The translations under genes were made by a program, and so were the position numbers. The notes below the pieces were generated by a model, which did not search any database, was not told the origin of the DNA, and was given only the letters and a program-made list of their open reading frames with translations. Positions 37,455-46,127 of a stretch of 64,000 nt of DNA are shown here, one piece after another (the stretch's first letter is position 1; the number at the start of each line of letters is the position of its first letter). Source of the stretch: an uncultured Pelagibacteraceae bacterium (GTDB taxonomy: Bacteria; Pseudomonadota; Alphaproteobacteria; Pelagibacterales; Pelagibacteraceae); NCBI GenBank assembly GCA_902629075.1, contig CACOPK010000004.1:1-64000 (forward strand), given 5' to 3'.

Positions 37455-38251
37455 AAAATTTTGTTTTTTAGTTTTACCACAGTTTTAGAAACATTTGTGA
37501 CAGGATTTTGTCTTTTTCTTAAACTTTTACTGATTTCTTTACAAATAGCACTGCCAACAACTAAGCCATCTGCAGATTTTAACTTTCCAATTGATTTTTC
37601 TGTAATTCCAAAACCTATTACACAATTTTTATTTGGATCAATTTTTTTAATTTTTCTATAATTTGACAAAATTTTTTTTGGTGAAACTTTTAATTTTCCA
37701 CCAGTAGTAGACAACATCGAAATATAATAAATCATTTCATGAGAATCCTTAATAATTTTTTTGGCTCTTTTATAAGACGTTGTAGGTGAAATTAGTTGAA
37801 CAAAACATATTTTATTTTTTTTGCATTTATTTGAAAAAATTCTGTTCTCTGGCCATGGTAAATCTACTACAATAATTCCATCAACCCCAGATTTTCTTGA
37901 GCTTCTTAAAAAATTATTTTCACCATATTGAAAAATCATATTATAATAACCCATTAAAATTAATGGCTTAGCGAAAGTATTTCTTTTATAGTTTTTCACA
38001 ATTTTAAATACATCATTTATTTTGATTCCATTTCTAATTGCCCTGTAGGAGCTTGTTTGTATTTGGCCCCCATCTGCAATAGGTGTATTATGAGGGAAAC
38101 CTAGCTCACAAATATCAACACTTTTAGAAATAGATTTTAAAATATTAAGTGAAATCTTTTTTGTATTATCTCCCGCAACAGTATACGATAGAAGAGCAGG
38201 TCTATTTTTTAGTTTTGCATTTTCGAATGCTAAATTTATTAAACTAGTCAT
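37451..38251 (-). CDS. trpA: Tryptophan synthase alpha chain, divergent
   Basis: TrpA cleaves indole-3-glycerol phosphate and passes indole through a tunnel to TrpB. Catalytic Glu49 (ICELG) and Asp60 (PIADGG) keep their usual numbers. The phosphate site has IGFGITEK and VVGSAICKE, and YYNMIFQYG is family-typical. Loop 2 reads PHNTP where most have PFSDP, so the interface residue Asp56 is Thr. Loop 6 reads STTGGK rather than GVTGA. Overlaps of 8 and 4 bases tie it to trpB and accD. Confidence 0.92.
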   Translation of the reverse strand: MTSLINLAFENAKLKNRPALLSYTVAGDNTKKISLNILKSISKSVDICELGFPHNTPIADGGQIQTSSYRAIRNGIKINDVFKIVKNYKRNTFAKPLILMGYYNMIFQYGENNFLRSSRKSGVDGIIVVDLPWPENRIFSNKCKKNKICFVQLISPTTSYKRAKKIIKDSHEMIYYISMLSTTGGKLKVSPKKILSNYRKIKKIDPNKNCVIGFGITEKSIGKLKSADGLVVGSAICKEISKSLRKRQNPVTNVSKTVVKLKNKIL

Positions 38252-39479
38252 ATTTTTTCCCCAGTTTTGCTTCTAAAATTTTTTTATCTTTATGCGCGTC
38301 TCCACAACTATTAACTACTATAATCGTATCTTTGTTTAATTTTTTTGCCTCTTTAATAGCAATAGAAAAAGCATGACTAGGTTCTAATGAAGGTCTTAAA
38401 TTTTCAAACTTTGTTACAAGTTTAAATGCATCCAATGCATCTTCGTCACTTGCAGCAGTATATCTTGCTCTTTTAATATCTTTTAAGAAACAATGTAATG
38501 GTGATACTCCAGGATAATCTAAGCCAGCGGATATAGATTCTGTCTCTTCAATCTGTCCTTCGTGATTTTGATTTACATATTGAGCTGCTCCATGCAGTAT
38601 CCCTATTTTTGACCCATATGTTAATGGAGCGGCATGTCTTCTACTTTTTCTTGGTCCACCTGCTTCTACTCCTATAAGTTCTACTTGACTTTTATTATAA
38701 TCCAAAAACTCACTCCAGAAACCGTAACTTGACGAACCTCCTCCTACACAGTTATAAAGTTTTAATTTTTTAGGAACTGATCCAAATTCATTTTTAATTT
38801 GTTCAATTAACTCTTTTGATATTTGACTTGTGCTCCAACCACATATTTTCACAAATATGTTAGGACCAACAGTTGAACCAACGCACATGGCTGTAGTATC
38901 ACAGTTAGCAACCCAGTATCTCATACACTCCGAAACAGCATCAACAAGGGTTTGACTTCCTGTATAAACCGGCACAACCTCTGCTCCATTATTCTTCATT
39001 GCTTTTACATTGGGCTGTTGTCTTTTTATATCTTTAGCTCCCATAAATATTTTACATTTAAGTCCAAATTTTTTAGCAGCCATGCTTAGCATTTTACCTG
39101 CATAACCAGCTCCTGTGTCTCCCACTATGAATTTTTTTCCCGCTTTTTTTGCTAATAAACAATGAACGGTTGCATTATATATTTTATGTGCACCACCGTT
39201 AGCATCTGAGACTACTTTTGCCCAAATTTGCGCTCCATTCACATGTTTAGATAAATTTTTTAAATTAATAAACCTAGTTGGAGCACCAATCCAGTTTTGA
39301 AAGTATTTATCTCTTTCAGAAATAAACCTCTTATTATTTCTTAATTTTGTAAATAAAATTTCAAGATCTTTAATTGGTTTTTTTAAAGTTTCAGGCACAT
39401 AATTTCCACCAAATTTATTACCCCACATGCCATATTTATTATGTTGATCAATTAAGGGAATTTTTTTTCTAATCTTCAT
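38244..39479 (-). CDS. trpB: Tryptophan synthase beta chain, divergent
   Basis: TrpB condenses indole with serine on PLP. The opening FGGNYVPETL, the PLP lysine Lys99 in GGAHKIYN, the serine loop TGAG, the PLP phosphate loop GGGSS and SAGLDYPGVSPLH identify it. Several near-invariant residues differ. The catalytic Glu (Salmonella 109) is Asp121, the QHG after TGAG is YAG, Lys167 is Val179, and GRPTPLY is GAPTRFI. Length 411 is normal. It overlaps trpF by 11 bases and trpA by 8. Confidence 0.9.
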   Translation of the reverse strand: MKIRKKIPLIDQHNKYGMWGNKFGGNYVPETLKKPIKDLEILFTKLRNNKRFISERDKYFQNWIGAPTRFINLKNLSKHVNGAQIWAKVVSDANGGAHKIYNATVHCLLAKKAGKKFIVGDTGAGYAGKMLSMAAKKFGLKCKIFMGAKDIKRQQPNVKAMKNNGAEVVPVYTGSQTLVDAVSECMRYWVANCDTTAMCVGSTVGPNIFVKICGWSTSQISKELIEQIKNEFGSVPKKLKLYNCVGGGSSSYGFWSEFLDYNKSQVELIGVEAGGPRKSRRHAAPLTYGSKIGILHGAAQYVNQNHEGQIEETESISAGLDYPGVSPLHCFLKDIKRARYTAASDEDALDAFKLVTKFENLRPSLEPSHAFSIAIKEAKKLNKDTIIVVNSCGDAHKDKKILEAKLGKKYD

Positions 39480-40092
39480 ATTTTTTTAACATTTTTAAGA
39501 AATTATTAATTTTTTGTAAATCTTTTTTTCCTTCTTCATTTTCCAGTGATCCACTTAAATCAATTAGATAGTCTGTATCTTTTAAGATTGGTATGTTTTC
39601 TATATTAATATTTCCAGCAATCATTTTTTTTATGTTGGAAGGTATATCATTTAAAAAATTATGATCAAAGCCAATAGATTTTTCATATCCTTTACCATCA
39701 AATAAAATGATGTCTGAAAAATTTTTAAAAGGTATATACTTATTAATATCCTTTTTATGACCTACTGTTATTGCAGAAATAATTTTTTTATTATATTTTT
39801 TTTTTATTAATTGAGCTCTTTTAGGGCTTACATCATATAACTGATAATAATCAAATTGAAGTCCTTTAATTTTTTCCAAGATTTCATTATCTGGATTTAC
39901 TAAAACAGATACAAAATTTATATTATTTTTATTAACACTTGTAAGTTTTTTTAGAGCTTCAAAGTTAACATATCTTTTTGATTTTTTATAATTTGTAATG
40001 AAGCCAATAAATTTAGGAGGATTTTTATGATTAATGATATAATTTAATGTTTCTAAATCAGAAACACCACAAATCTTAACACCTTTAATCAT
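39469..40092 (-). CDS. trpF: Phosphoribosylanthranilate isomerase, divergent
   Basis: TrpF performs the Amadori rearrangement before indole-glycerol phosphate synthesis. The general base Cys8 lies in VKICGVSD and the general acid Asp132 in ILFDGKG. GFITNYKKSKRYV matches the usual GF....S.RYV. Some conserved spots are altered: QLHG is QLYD and the LAGGL phosphate turn is IAGNI. At 207 residues the size is right. Position before trpB and overlap with pyrF by 8 bases support the call. Confidence 0.85.
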   Translation of the reverse strand: MIKGVKICGVSDLETLNYIINHKNPPKFIGFITNYKKSKRYVNFEALKKLTSVNKNNINFVSVLVNPDNEILEKIKGLQFDYYQLYDVSPKRAQLIKKKYNKKIISAITVGHKKDINKYIPFKNFSDIILFDGKGYEKSIGFDHNFLNDIPSNIKKMIAGNINIENIPILKDTDYLIDLSGSLENEEGKKDLQKINNFLKMLKKYED

Positions 40093-40762
40093 TATTTAAA
40101 TGATCAATTAACTTTTTAATATTATTTTTAATATTTCCCTTAGTAATTGGTCTACCCATAACTAGCCAATCACTCCCATTTTTATAAGCCTGAAGAGGTG
40201 TAATCACTCTTTTCTGGTCATTATTATTGCCATCAAATCTTATACCTGGAGTAATGATTTCCTTTTTGAATATTTTTTTTACAAATTTCACTTCTTGCCC
40301 GCTGCAAACCAAAGCATCTAAATTTGCCCTTGATGCTAATTTAGCTTGATTTACTACAATAGAGGGAAGTTTTTTATCATAACCTATTTCTTTTAAAGAT
40401 TTATAATTAAGAGATGTTAAAGTTGTGACACCTACAATTTTTGTTTTACCGGATATTTTTTTTACAGCTCTTAAAGCATCAAGGCCAGAACTAATATGAA
40501 TTGTGATATAGTCAGGTTTAAGATCTTTTACCGCTTTTATTGTAGAAATACATGTATTTGGAATATCATTGATCTTTAAATCTAAAAAAATTATTTTTTT
40601 TTTTACTTTTGATAAAAAATTTCTACCATTTTTAGAAAGAGAAAATTCAAGTCCAAATTTATACCCTACTTTAATATTTGAATTACGTGTTTTGTTTATG
40701 ATTTCTCTGACTTTATTAATTTTAGTTGTATCACATGCTATGAAAACTTTTTTACTTTTCAT
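40085..40762 (-). CDS. pyrF: Orotidine 5'-phosphate decarboxylase
   Basis: PyrF makes UMP from OMP. The catalytic Asp-Lys-Asp array appears in FLDLKINDIPNT. The substrate phosphate loop region has TPGIRFDG and later VMGRPITKGN. KVGYKFGLEF and DALVCSGQEV also match. Length 225 is normal. It overlaps ihfB by 11 bases and trpF by 8. Confidence 0.95.
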   Translation of the reverse strand: MKSKKVFIACDTTKINKVREIINKTRNSNIKVGYKFGLEFSLSKNGRNFLSKVKKKIIFLDLKINDIPNTCISTIKAVKDLKPDYITIHISSGLDALRAVKKISGKTKIVGVTTLTSLNYKSLKEIGYDKKLPSIVVNQAKLASRANLDALVCSGQEVKFVKKIFKKEIITPGIRFDGNNNDQKRVITPLQAYKNGSDWLVMGRPITKGNIKNNIKKLIDHLNND

Positions 40763-41039
40763 TAATTTTTTGCTTCCATTCTTTTGAGCATTTAAATAAG
40801 ATGCTTTTTTTCTCTGGGACCTCTATTCTTTCAAGTGTTTTAGGATTTAAAGATATTCTTTTTTTTTGTATTCTTGATTCAAACATCATCACATCTCTCA
40901 ATTCTACTCTTTCACCTCTCGATAAAGCCTTAGTTATTTCAAATAGAAATATATCAAAAAGTTTGACTATATCTTTTTTATAAAGATTAGGAAAGTTCTT
41001 AGCAATTTTATTTATTATTTCTGGTTTAGATACAGACAA
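40752..41039 (-). CDS. ihfB: Integration host factor beta subunit
   Basis: This DNA-bending protein works as a heterodimer with IHF alpha. The 95-residue HU/IHF fold opens with SKPEIINKIAKNFPNL. RGERVELRDVMMFE precedes the DNA-binding arm, whose tip would be near NPKTLER. The location directly after rpsA is the classical place for ihfB, which favours it over a plain HU. Confidence 0.92.
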   Translation of the reverse strand: MSVSKPEIINKIAKNFPNLYKKDIVKLFDIFLFEITKALSRGERVELRDVMMFESRIQKKRISLNPKTLERIEVPEKKSILFKCSKEWKQKINEK

Positions 41040-41046
41040 TTTTAAT

Positions 41047-42777
41047 TTATTTATCTTCTTTCTTTTTATTATCTAGCTTCTCCGAAAGTGAGGAAAACGG
41101 TAAATTTTTACCTGACACATTAGAACCAAATTTAGATACTGCTTCTGCGTTGAGATTTTTTTCCAATAGTTTAACACTTAGGGACACTTTCCTTTTTTCA
41201 AATGATAAATCTGATATAGCAACATCTAAACGGTCTCCAATTTGAAATCTGTTGTAATTTCTTGCTTCTTCGGCATTTATTGCTAACTCGCTTTTCTTAA
41301 TTAAAAACTCTAATGTATTGCCCTCTGGTGATACAATTATACCCTTACTATTAGTAGATTTTACTTTTACTGTGATAATATCATTAACTTTTTTGTCTTT
41401 AAAAATTTCAAACGGATCATTACTCAGCTGTTTTACTCCAAATTTAACTCTTTGATCTTCTGGTTTGATTTCTAAAACTTTAACTTCAATTTCGTCTCCT
41501 TTTTTAAATTTTTTCACATCATCTTCAGGTTTACCAGAATATGAAAGATCATTAGCATGGCAGAAACCAGTTATATTAAATTCCTCAAATTCTACATACA
41601 TAGATAGATCTTTAATATTTGAAATTTTCACCTTAATTGTAGAACCTACTTTATATTTTTTTGCAAAACTTTCATAAGGATTCTCAGTTACAAGTTTGTG
41701 CGAAATTGCTACTCTTTTCTTTTCTTTATCAATTTCAGTTATTTTGCAGTCAATTATTTGGTTAACTTTAAAAAACTTTTCAGGTGCAACATTTTTTTTC
41801 CCCCAACTAATTTCGCTTGAATGTAATAAACACGTAAGTCCTGGTTCAATTTCAGCAAATGAACCGTATGGTACATTCTTAATTATTTTAGCCTTACAAA
41901 TTTTACCAACCTCATAGTTAGATATATTTTCAAATGGATCAGGGGCTAAGGCTTTTTTTGAAACTGATATCTGTTTCTTTATTGTATCTATTGCAATTAT
42001 TTTTAATTGATGTTTTTCGCCAATCGAGAATACTTCATCCGGATGACTTATTCTTGAATGTGATGTTTCAGCTAAATGACATAAAACGTCTATTTCTCCG
42101 TTTACTTCAAAAAACGTACCAAAACTCGACCAACCCTTGCAAATACAATTATCTAGAACCATACCTACAGAATATTTTTCGATTATTTTAGATTTATCTT
42201 CAGCTTTAGATGAACTTATTACTTCTCTTCTAGAAACTAAAATATTTCCCCTTTGAGTATCAATTTTAATTATTTTAAATTCTTGCTCGGTGTTCATAAG
42301 ATGATCAAAAGATTTTAATGGTCTTGTATCCACCTGCGAGCCTGGACAAAAGCATCCTAGTTTAGTCTTAGTATCTTCAATAATTACACCACCTTTAATT
42401 TTTTGAATAAATTTTCCTTTAATATTTTCTCCAGATTCAAATTTCTTTTTTAATTCGTTAAATCCTTTTATTTTGTTTGCTTTAATTGCTGATACAACTA
42501 CATTTCCAGAAGAGTCTTCAATTTTTTCTAAATATACTTCAAGTTTATCACCCACTTTAATTTCTTTGTTTATAAAAAGTTGTTTAATCTCTCCTATATC
42601 AAGGATTGCCTCACTTTTCATGCCAGGTATGTTAACATATATATTTTTTTCAGAAATCTTTGAAATAGATCCAGCTAATATTTTGCCTTCTTGGATTTTT
42701 GTTTTAGAAAAATTATCAATTAACAACTTTTTAAACGTTTGGTTTTGCGTGTTTGAGATATCTTTATAAATATCCAT
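41047..42777 (-). CDS. rpsA: 30S ribosomal protein S1
   Basis: S1 brings mRNA to the 30S subunit. Of the usual six S1 OB-fold repeats, at least five are easy to see, for example GKILAGSISKISEKNIYVNI, VLDNCICKGWSSFGTFFEV, GKICKAKIIKNVPYGSFAEI and ISVSKKALAPDPFENI. Total length is 576. It lies between cmk (14-base overlap) and ihfB (7-base gap), the conserved proteobacterial order. Confidence 0.96.
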   Translation of the reverse strand: MDIYKDISNTQNQTFKKLLIDNFSKTKIQEGKILAGSISKISEKNIYVNIPGMKSEAILDIGEIKQLFINKEIKVGDKLEVYLEKIEDSSGNVVVSAIKANKIKGFNELKKKFESGENIKGKFIQKIKGGVIIEDTKTKLGCFCPGSQVDTRPLKSFDHLMNTEQEFKIIKIDTQRGNILVSRREVISSSKAEDKSKIIEKYSVGMVLDNCICKGWSSFGTFFEVNGEIDVLCHLAETSHSRISHPDEVFSIGEKHQLKIIAIDTIKKQISVSKKALAPDPFENISNYEVGKICKAKIIKNVPYGSFAEIEPGLTCLLHSSEISWGKKNVAPEKFFKVNQIIDCKITEIDKEKKRVAISHKLVTENPYESFAKKYKVGSTIKVKISNIKDLSMYVEFEEFNITGFCHANDLSYSGKPEDDVKKFKKGDEIEVKVLEIKPEDQRVKFGVKQLSNDPFEIFKDKKVNDIITVKVKSTNSKGIIVSPEGNTLEFLIKKSELAINAEEARNYNRFQIGDRLDVAISDLSFEKRKVSLSVKLLEKNLNAEAVSKFGSNVSGKNLPFSSLSEKLDNKKKEDK

Positions 42778-43432
42778 TAATTTTTAATTTCCTATCCATA
42801 ATTGTTTTAATTTTTAAAAAGCATCGTCTTCTACTAAGTTTAGTTGTATTTAGCAATATAGAATCTTTTGTTTTTTTTAGTGGCCCATATTTTCTTTCAC
42901 GATCAGATTTATCCCTATTTTTAAGGCTTTTTAGAACTTCTGGATAGGTTATTTTCTTTTTTAATTTTTTATACTCATTAAATCTTCTTTTAGCTCTTAT
43001 TTGTAAATTAGCTGTTATGAAAAATTTAAACATAGCATCTCTAACTTGAACTGTAATTATATCTCTCCCATCAAGAACTGATCCAGAATATTTTTTTGGT
43101 GGAGAATATGCACATTTTTGCTGAAAACTGTGTACTATTTTTCTTACTTTTTTATCTTTTGCAATAATTGATGCAGAAGTTGCAACTTTGTCAGACAATA
43201 AGCTTTTATCATTTAAGTCTTTTATTCTTAATTTTTTTATTTTTTCTTTTAAAACTTTATAATTAAACTTTTTTGGATTTTTTAATCTCATTTTACCTAT
43301 AAATCTATAAATACGCCCAGTATCGAGATGAAGAAGATTGTAATGTTTAGCTATTAATTTTGCCTGTGTTCCAGCTCCTGCGGCTGCAGGAGAATCGATA
43401 GCAACAGTGATTATTTTTTTTTTTCTCTTCAA
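42764..43432 (-). CDS. cmk: Cytidylate kinase, Walker A lysine replaced
   Basis: Cmk phosphorylates CMP and dCMP. LHLDTGRIYR, SVLDGRDIITVQVRDAMFK and the C-terminal RKYGPLKKTKDSILL are family landmarks, and the position between aroA and rpsA is standard. The P-loop reads IDSPAAAGAGT where others have IDGPSGAGKGT, so the phosphate-binding Lys is Ala20 and the first Gly is Ser14. Lys25 lies nearby but is not the usual position. The 222-residue length is normal. The enzyme may be altered in mechanism or substrate. Confidence 0.85.
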   Translation of the reverse strand: MKRKKKIITVAIDSPAAAGAGTQAKLIAKHYNLLHLDTGRIYRFIGKMRLKNPKKFNYKVLKEKIKKLRIKDLNDKSLLSDKVATSASIIAKDKKVRKIVHSFQQKCAYSPPKKYSGSVLDGRDIITVQVRDAMFKFFITANLQIRAKRRFNEYKKLKKKITYPEVLKSLKNRDKSDRERKYGPLKKTKDSILLNTTKLSRRRCFLKIKTIMDRKLKINGYL

Positions 43433-44754
43433 TTTATTTTTGCTCCTATACTTATCAAAATTTTTAAAAAATTTGGAAAAGATGTCTTAATTGAGTCTTT
43501 ATCATTAATTGTAAATTTTCCATTTAGTGTAAGAGCCGCTATAACAGACATCATAAATACTCTGTGATCTTTTAAAAATTTTTTTATATGATATTTTCCA
43601 CCAGGGTCAAGTTTAGGATTACCAAATATAGTTATATCGTTTTTAACTCGTTTAATTTTTACACCAATCATTCTCAAAAAATCAATTGCTATATTTAGTC
43701 TCGGACTTTCTTTTTTATTTAATTCATCTAAATTTTTAAATTTAGAAATTCCTTTAGATTTTGCAGCAACCAAAAAAATTAATAAAAATTCATCTATAGC
43801 TGAACTATTAAGACTTGAGGGACAATTAATAGATTTAAAGTTTTTTGTACTTTTAATTTTAATATTTCCAATAAGTTCCCCTCTATAATTCTTTTTATTT
43901 AATATTTTAATATTTGCATTCATTTTTTTTAAAATTTTCAAAATTCCAATTCTAGATGGGTTTAAATTTATATTCTTAATTAAAAGTTCAGAATTTTTAG
44001 ATAGCAATGTCAGTATTATAAAAAAGGATGCAGAGCTAATATCTCCTGGTACTTTATATTCAAATGAATTGAACTGATTTAGTCCCTCGATTTCAATAAT
44101 ATCGTATAGATTTTTTCTTTTTATTTTAATTGGATAATTTAAATACTTAAGCAGCAACTCGGTATGATTTCTAGAATGTAACGCCTTAATTTTTGTGACT
44201 CCAGGTGTATTAATTGCACTTAAAATAATACAAGTTTTAACTTGAGCACTGCCTTTATCCTCCTTATAATTTATAGGTCTAAGCAAATTTGATCCATAGA
44301 TTTCAAGGGGTAACAAGTTTTTTTTTGATTTAATTTTTACTCCAAACATATTTAAAGGTTTTATAACCCTTGAAAAATCTCTTTTAGAAAGACTGTTATC
44401 CCCAATTAATTTGATCTTTTTATTTGTAGCCGAACATAATCCAATAATACATCTCGCTAGCGTTCCTGAGTTTCCAGCATTTATTACAGTTTTATTTTTT
44501 AAATTAAATCCATTTATGCCAACTCCATGAATCTCTATATGATCTTTTTTTCTTATATAATTTACTCCAATTTTTTTTAGAGCTTTTAGTGAATTAATTA
44601 CATCCTCAGATTCTAATAAATTAAATATTTTTGATTTTCCTGCTGCTATAGAAGATAACAAGATACATCTTATACTTAAACTTTTATCACTTGACACTTC
44701 AATTTGATTATTAAATGGCCTAATTCGACTTTCTATTTTTATTTGATTTTTCAC
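43429..44754 (-). CDS. aroA: 3-phosphoshikimate 1-carboxyvinyltransferase (EPSP synthase)
   Basis: AroA adds enolpyruvate to shikimate 3-phosphate. Motifs include SSDKSLSIRCILLSSIA near residue 22, LLESEDVINSL, the conserved INAGNSGTLARCI loop and GDISSASFFIIL. The shape LNKKESPRL near residue 340 gives the usual KESDR-like segment with altered residues. The length of 441 fits. It overlaps cmk by four bases. Confidence 0.94.
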   Translation of the reverse strand: MKNQIKIESRIRPFNNQIEVSSDKSLSIRCILLSSIAAGKSKIFNLLESEDVINSLKALKKIGVNYIRKKDHIEIHGVGINGFNLKNKTVINAGNSGTLARCIIGLCSATNKKIKLIGDNSLSKRDFSRVIKPLNMFGVKIKSKKNLLPLEIYGSNLLRPINYKEDKGSAQVKTCIILSAINTPGVTKIKALHSRNHTELLLKYLNYPIKIKRKNLYDIIEIEGLNQFNSFEYKVPGDISSASFFIILTLLSKNSELLIKNINLNPSRIGILKILKKMNANIKILNKKNYRGELIGNIKIKSTKNFKSINCPSSLNSSAIDEFLLIFLVAAKSKGISKFKNLDELNKKESPRLNIAIDFLRMIGVKIKRVKNDITIFGNPKLDPGGKYHIKKFLKDHRVFMMSVIAALTLNGKFTINDKDSIKTSFPNFLKILISIGAKIN

Positions 44755-44760
44755 TTGAAA

Positions 44761-45537
44761 TTAAATAGTAAAACCTTCTCCAAAATATGCTTCGATTGCT
44801 TTTGTATTTTTTATAAGCTCTTGAGGAGTTCCTTTCGCAACAATTTTTCCTTCAGTTAAAACCATTGCTGAGTCAACTGTATTTAAAAGATCTCTGCTAC
44901 TGTGATCAGATATAGAAACTGATATTTTTTCAAACATTTGTAGACTTACAATAATTTGCTGTATCATTCTCACACTTTGAGGGTCAAGTGCAGCGAATGG
45001 TTCATCTAAAATTAAAATTTTAGTATCTTTGACCATAGCCATGGCTAGAGTTAATTTCCTTACTTGTCCTCCTGAAAGAAATTTTGATTTTAATTTTATA
45101 ACATTTTGTAATTCAAACTTTCTTATTAAATTATTTATTTTAAGCAATCTTTCCTCTCTATTTTTAATATGTATTTCTGCTATAGCCATTAGATTATCGT
45201 AAACAGATAAATCTGCCCATGAACCTCCATATTGAGGAACCCAAGATATTCCAAATTTTGAACATCTTATATGTGTTGGGATGTCTGTTGCATCTTTTCC
45301 ATCAATAAATATCTTGCCAAATGTTGGTTTAACTAGACCGATTATAGAATGATAAATTGAACTTTTACCTGCCCCGTTTGGCCCAAGTAATCCTGAAACT
45401 TCATTCTTTTGAATACTTAAATTTAATTTTTCTACAATTTGTCTATTCCCATAAGTAATACTTAAATTTTGTAATTCTATGATTGGTTTTTTTTCTTTAA
45501 AAGATTTAATTCTGAATTTTTTGACTAAAACATTCAT
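44761..45537 (-). CDS. lptB: LPS export ABC transporter ATP-binding protein LptB
   Basis: LptB powers lipopolysaccharide extraction with LptF-LptG. Walker A is GLLGPNGAGKSS, the signature is FLSGGQVRKLTLAMAMV, Walker B is ILILDEPFAALDP and the switch histidine is in SISDHSSRDLL. The Q loop SWVPQYGGSWADLSV and the signature differ somewhat from E. coli LptB. The N-terminal extension of about 20 residues is basic. It overlaps lptC by four bases, with no lptA in between. Confidence 0.85.
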   Translation of the reverse strand: MNVLVKKFRIKSFKEKKPIIELQNLSITYGNRQIVEKLNLSIQKNEVSGLLGPNGAGKSSIYHSIIGLVKPTFGKIFIDGKDATDIPTHIRCSKFGISWVPQYGGSWADLSVYDNLMAIAEIHIKNREERLLKINNLIRKFELQNVIKLKSKFLSGGQVRKLTLAMAMVKDTKILILDEPFAALDPQSVRMIQQIIVSLQMFEKISVSISDHSSRDLLNTVDSAMVLTEGKIVAKGTPQELIKNTKAIEAYFGEGFTI

Positions 45538-46124
45538 TTTTTAACCATTGTAACTTTTTTGGAATTATTAACAAATCCAAGTTTTATATCACCTGATATC
45601 ATGTTAATGATAGCTCTGTCAGTATATAAATTGTAGTTATCACTATTGAAAATAACATTATTATAAATTGTAGAGATTTTATCAGTGAAAATTAAATCTA
45701 AATTTTCAGCCGAAATTGTTTTATCTAAATAATTGATTTTTATATCATTATTAAAATAGGTATTATTGTTAATTTTGTTATATTTTGCATTTTTAGAATA
45801 TATAAAAATTGGAACCCTATTTTTTAAATTAACTATTGCAACAACACCCTCCATTTTTACTATATTATCCGTCTGATCTAATTGATCAACAATAGCTCTT
45901 TCTGCATTTATATAATAAGAATTTCCCTGTTCATCTACAGCATTATATTCTAAATTCACCAGTTCATTGAGTATGTCTTTGTTGGTAACTTTTTCAATTT
46001 TTTTTTCTGTACCAGATAAACTTAAATCCTCTTTATCACTTTTAAAAAACGTATAATAAAAAGCAATTAATATAGATGCGATTATTGTTAAAATAAATAA
46101 TTGAAAAATTATCTTTACTCTCAT
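45534..46124 (-). CDS. lptC: LPS export protein LptC
   Basis: LptC is a bitopic inner-membrane protein that relays LPS from LptB2FG to LptA. It has one N-terminal helix (IIFQLFILTIIASILIAFYYTFF) and then a beta-jellyroll periplasmic domain with the typical GNSYYINAERAIVDQ, FIYSKNAKYN and LYTDRAIINM strands. At 196 residues it fits LptC. Between kdsD and lptB the expected order is lptC-lptA-lptB; here lptA is missing. Confidence 0.85.
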   Translation of the reverse strand: MRVKIIFQLFILTIIASILIAFYYTFFKSDKEDLSLSGTEKKIEKVTNKDILNELVNLEYNAVDEQGNSYYINAERAIVDQLDQTDNIVKMEGVVAIVNLKNRVPIFIYSKNAKYNKINNNTYFNNDIKINYLDKTISAENLDLIFTDKISTIYNNVIFNSDNYNLYTDRAIINMISGDIKLGFVNNSKKVTMVKK

Positions 46125-46127
46125 TTA

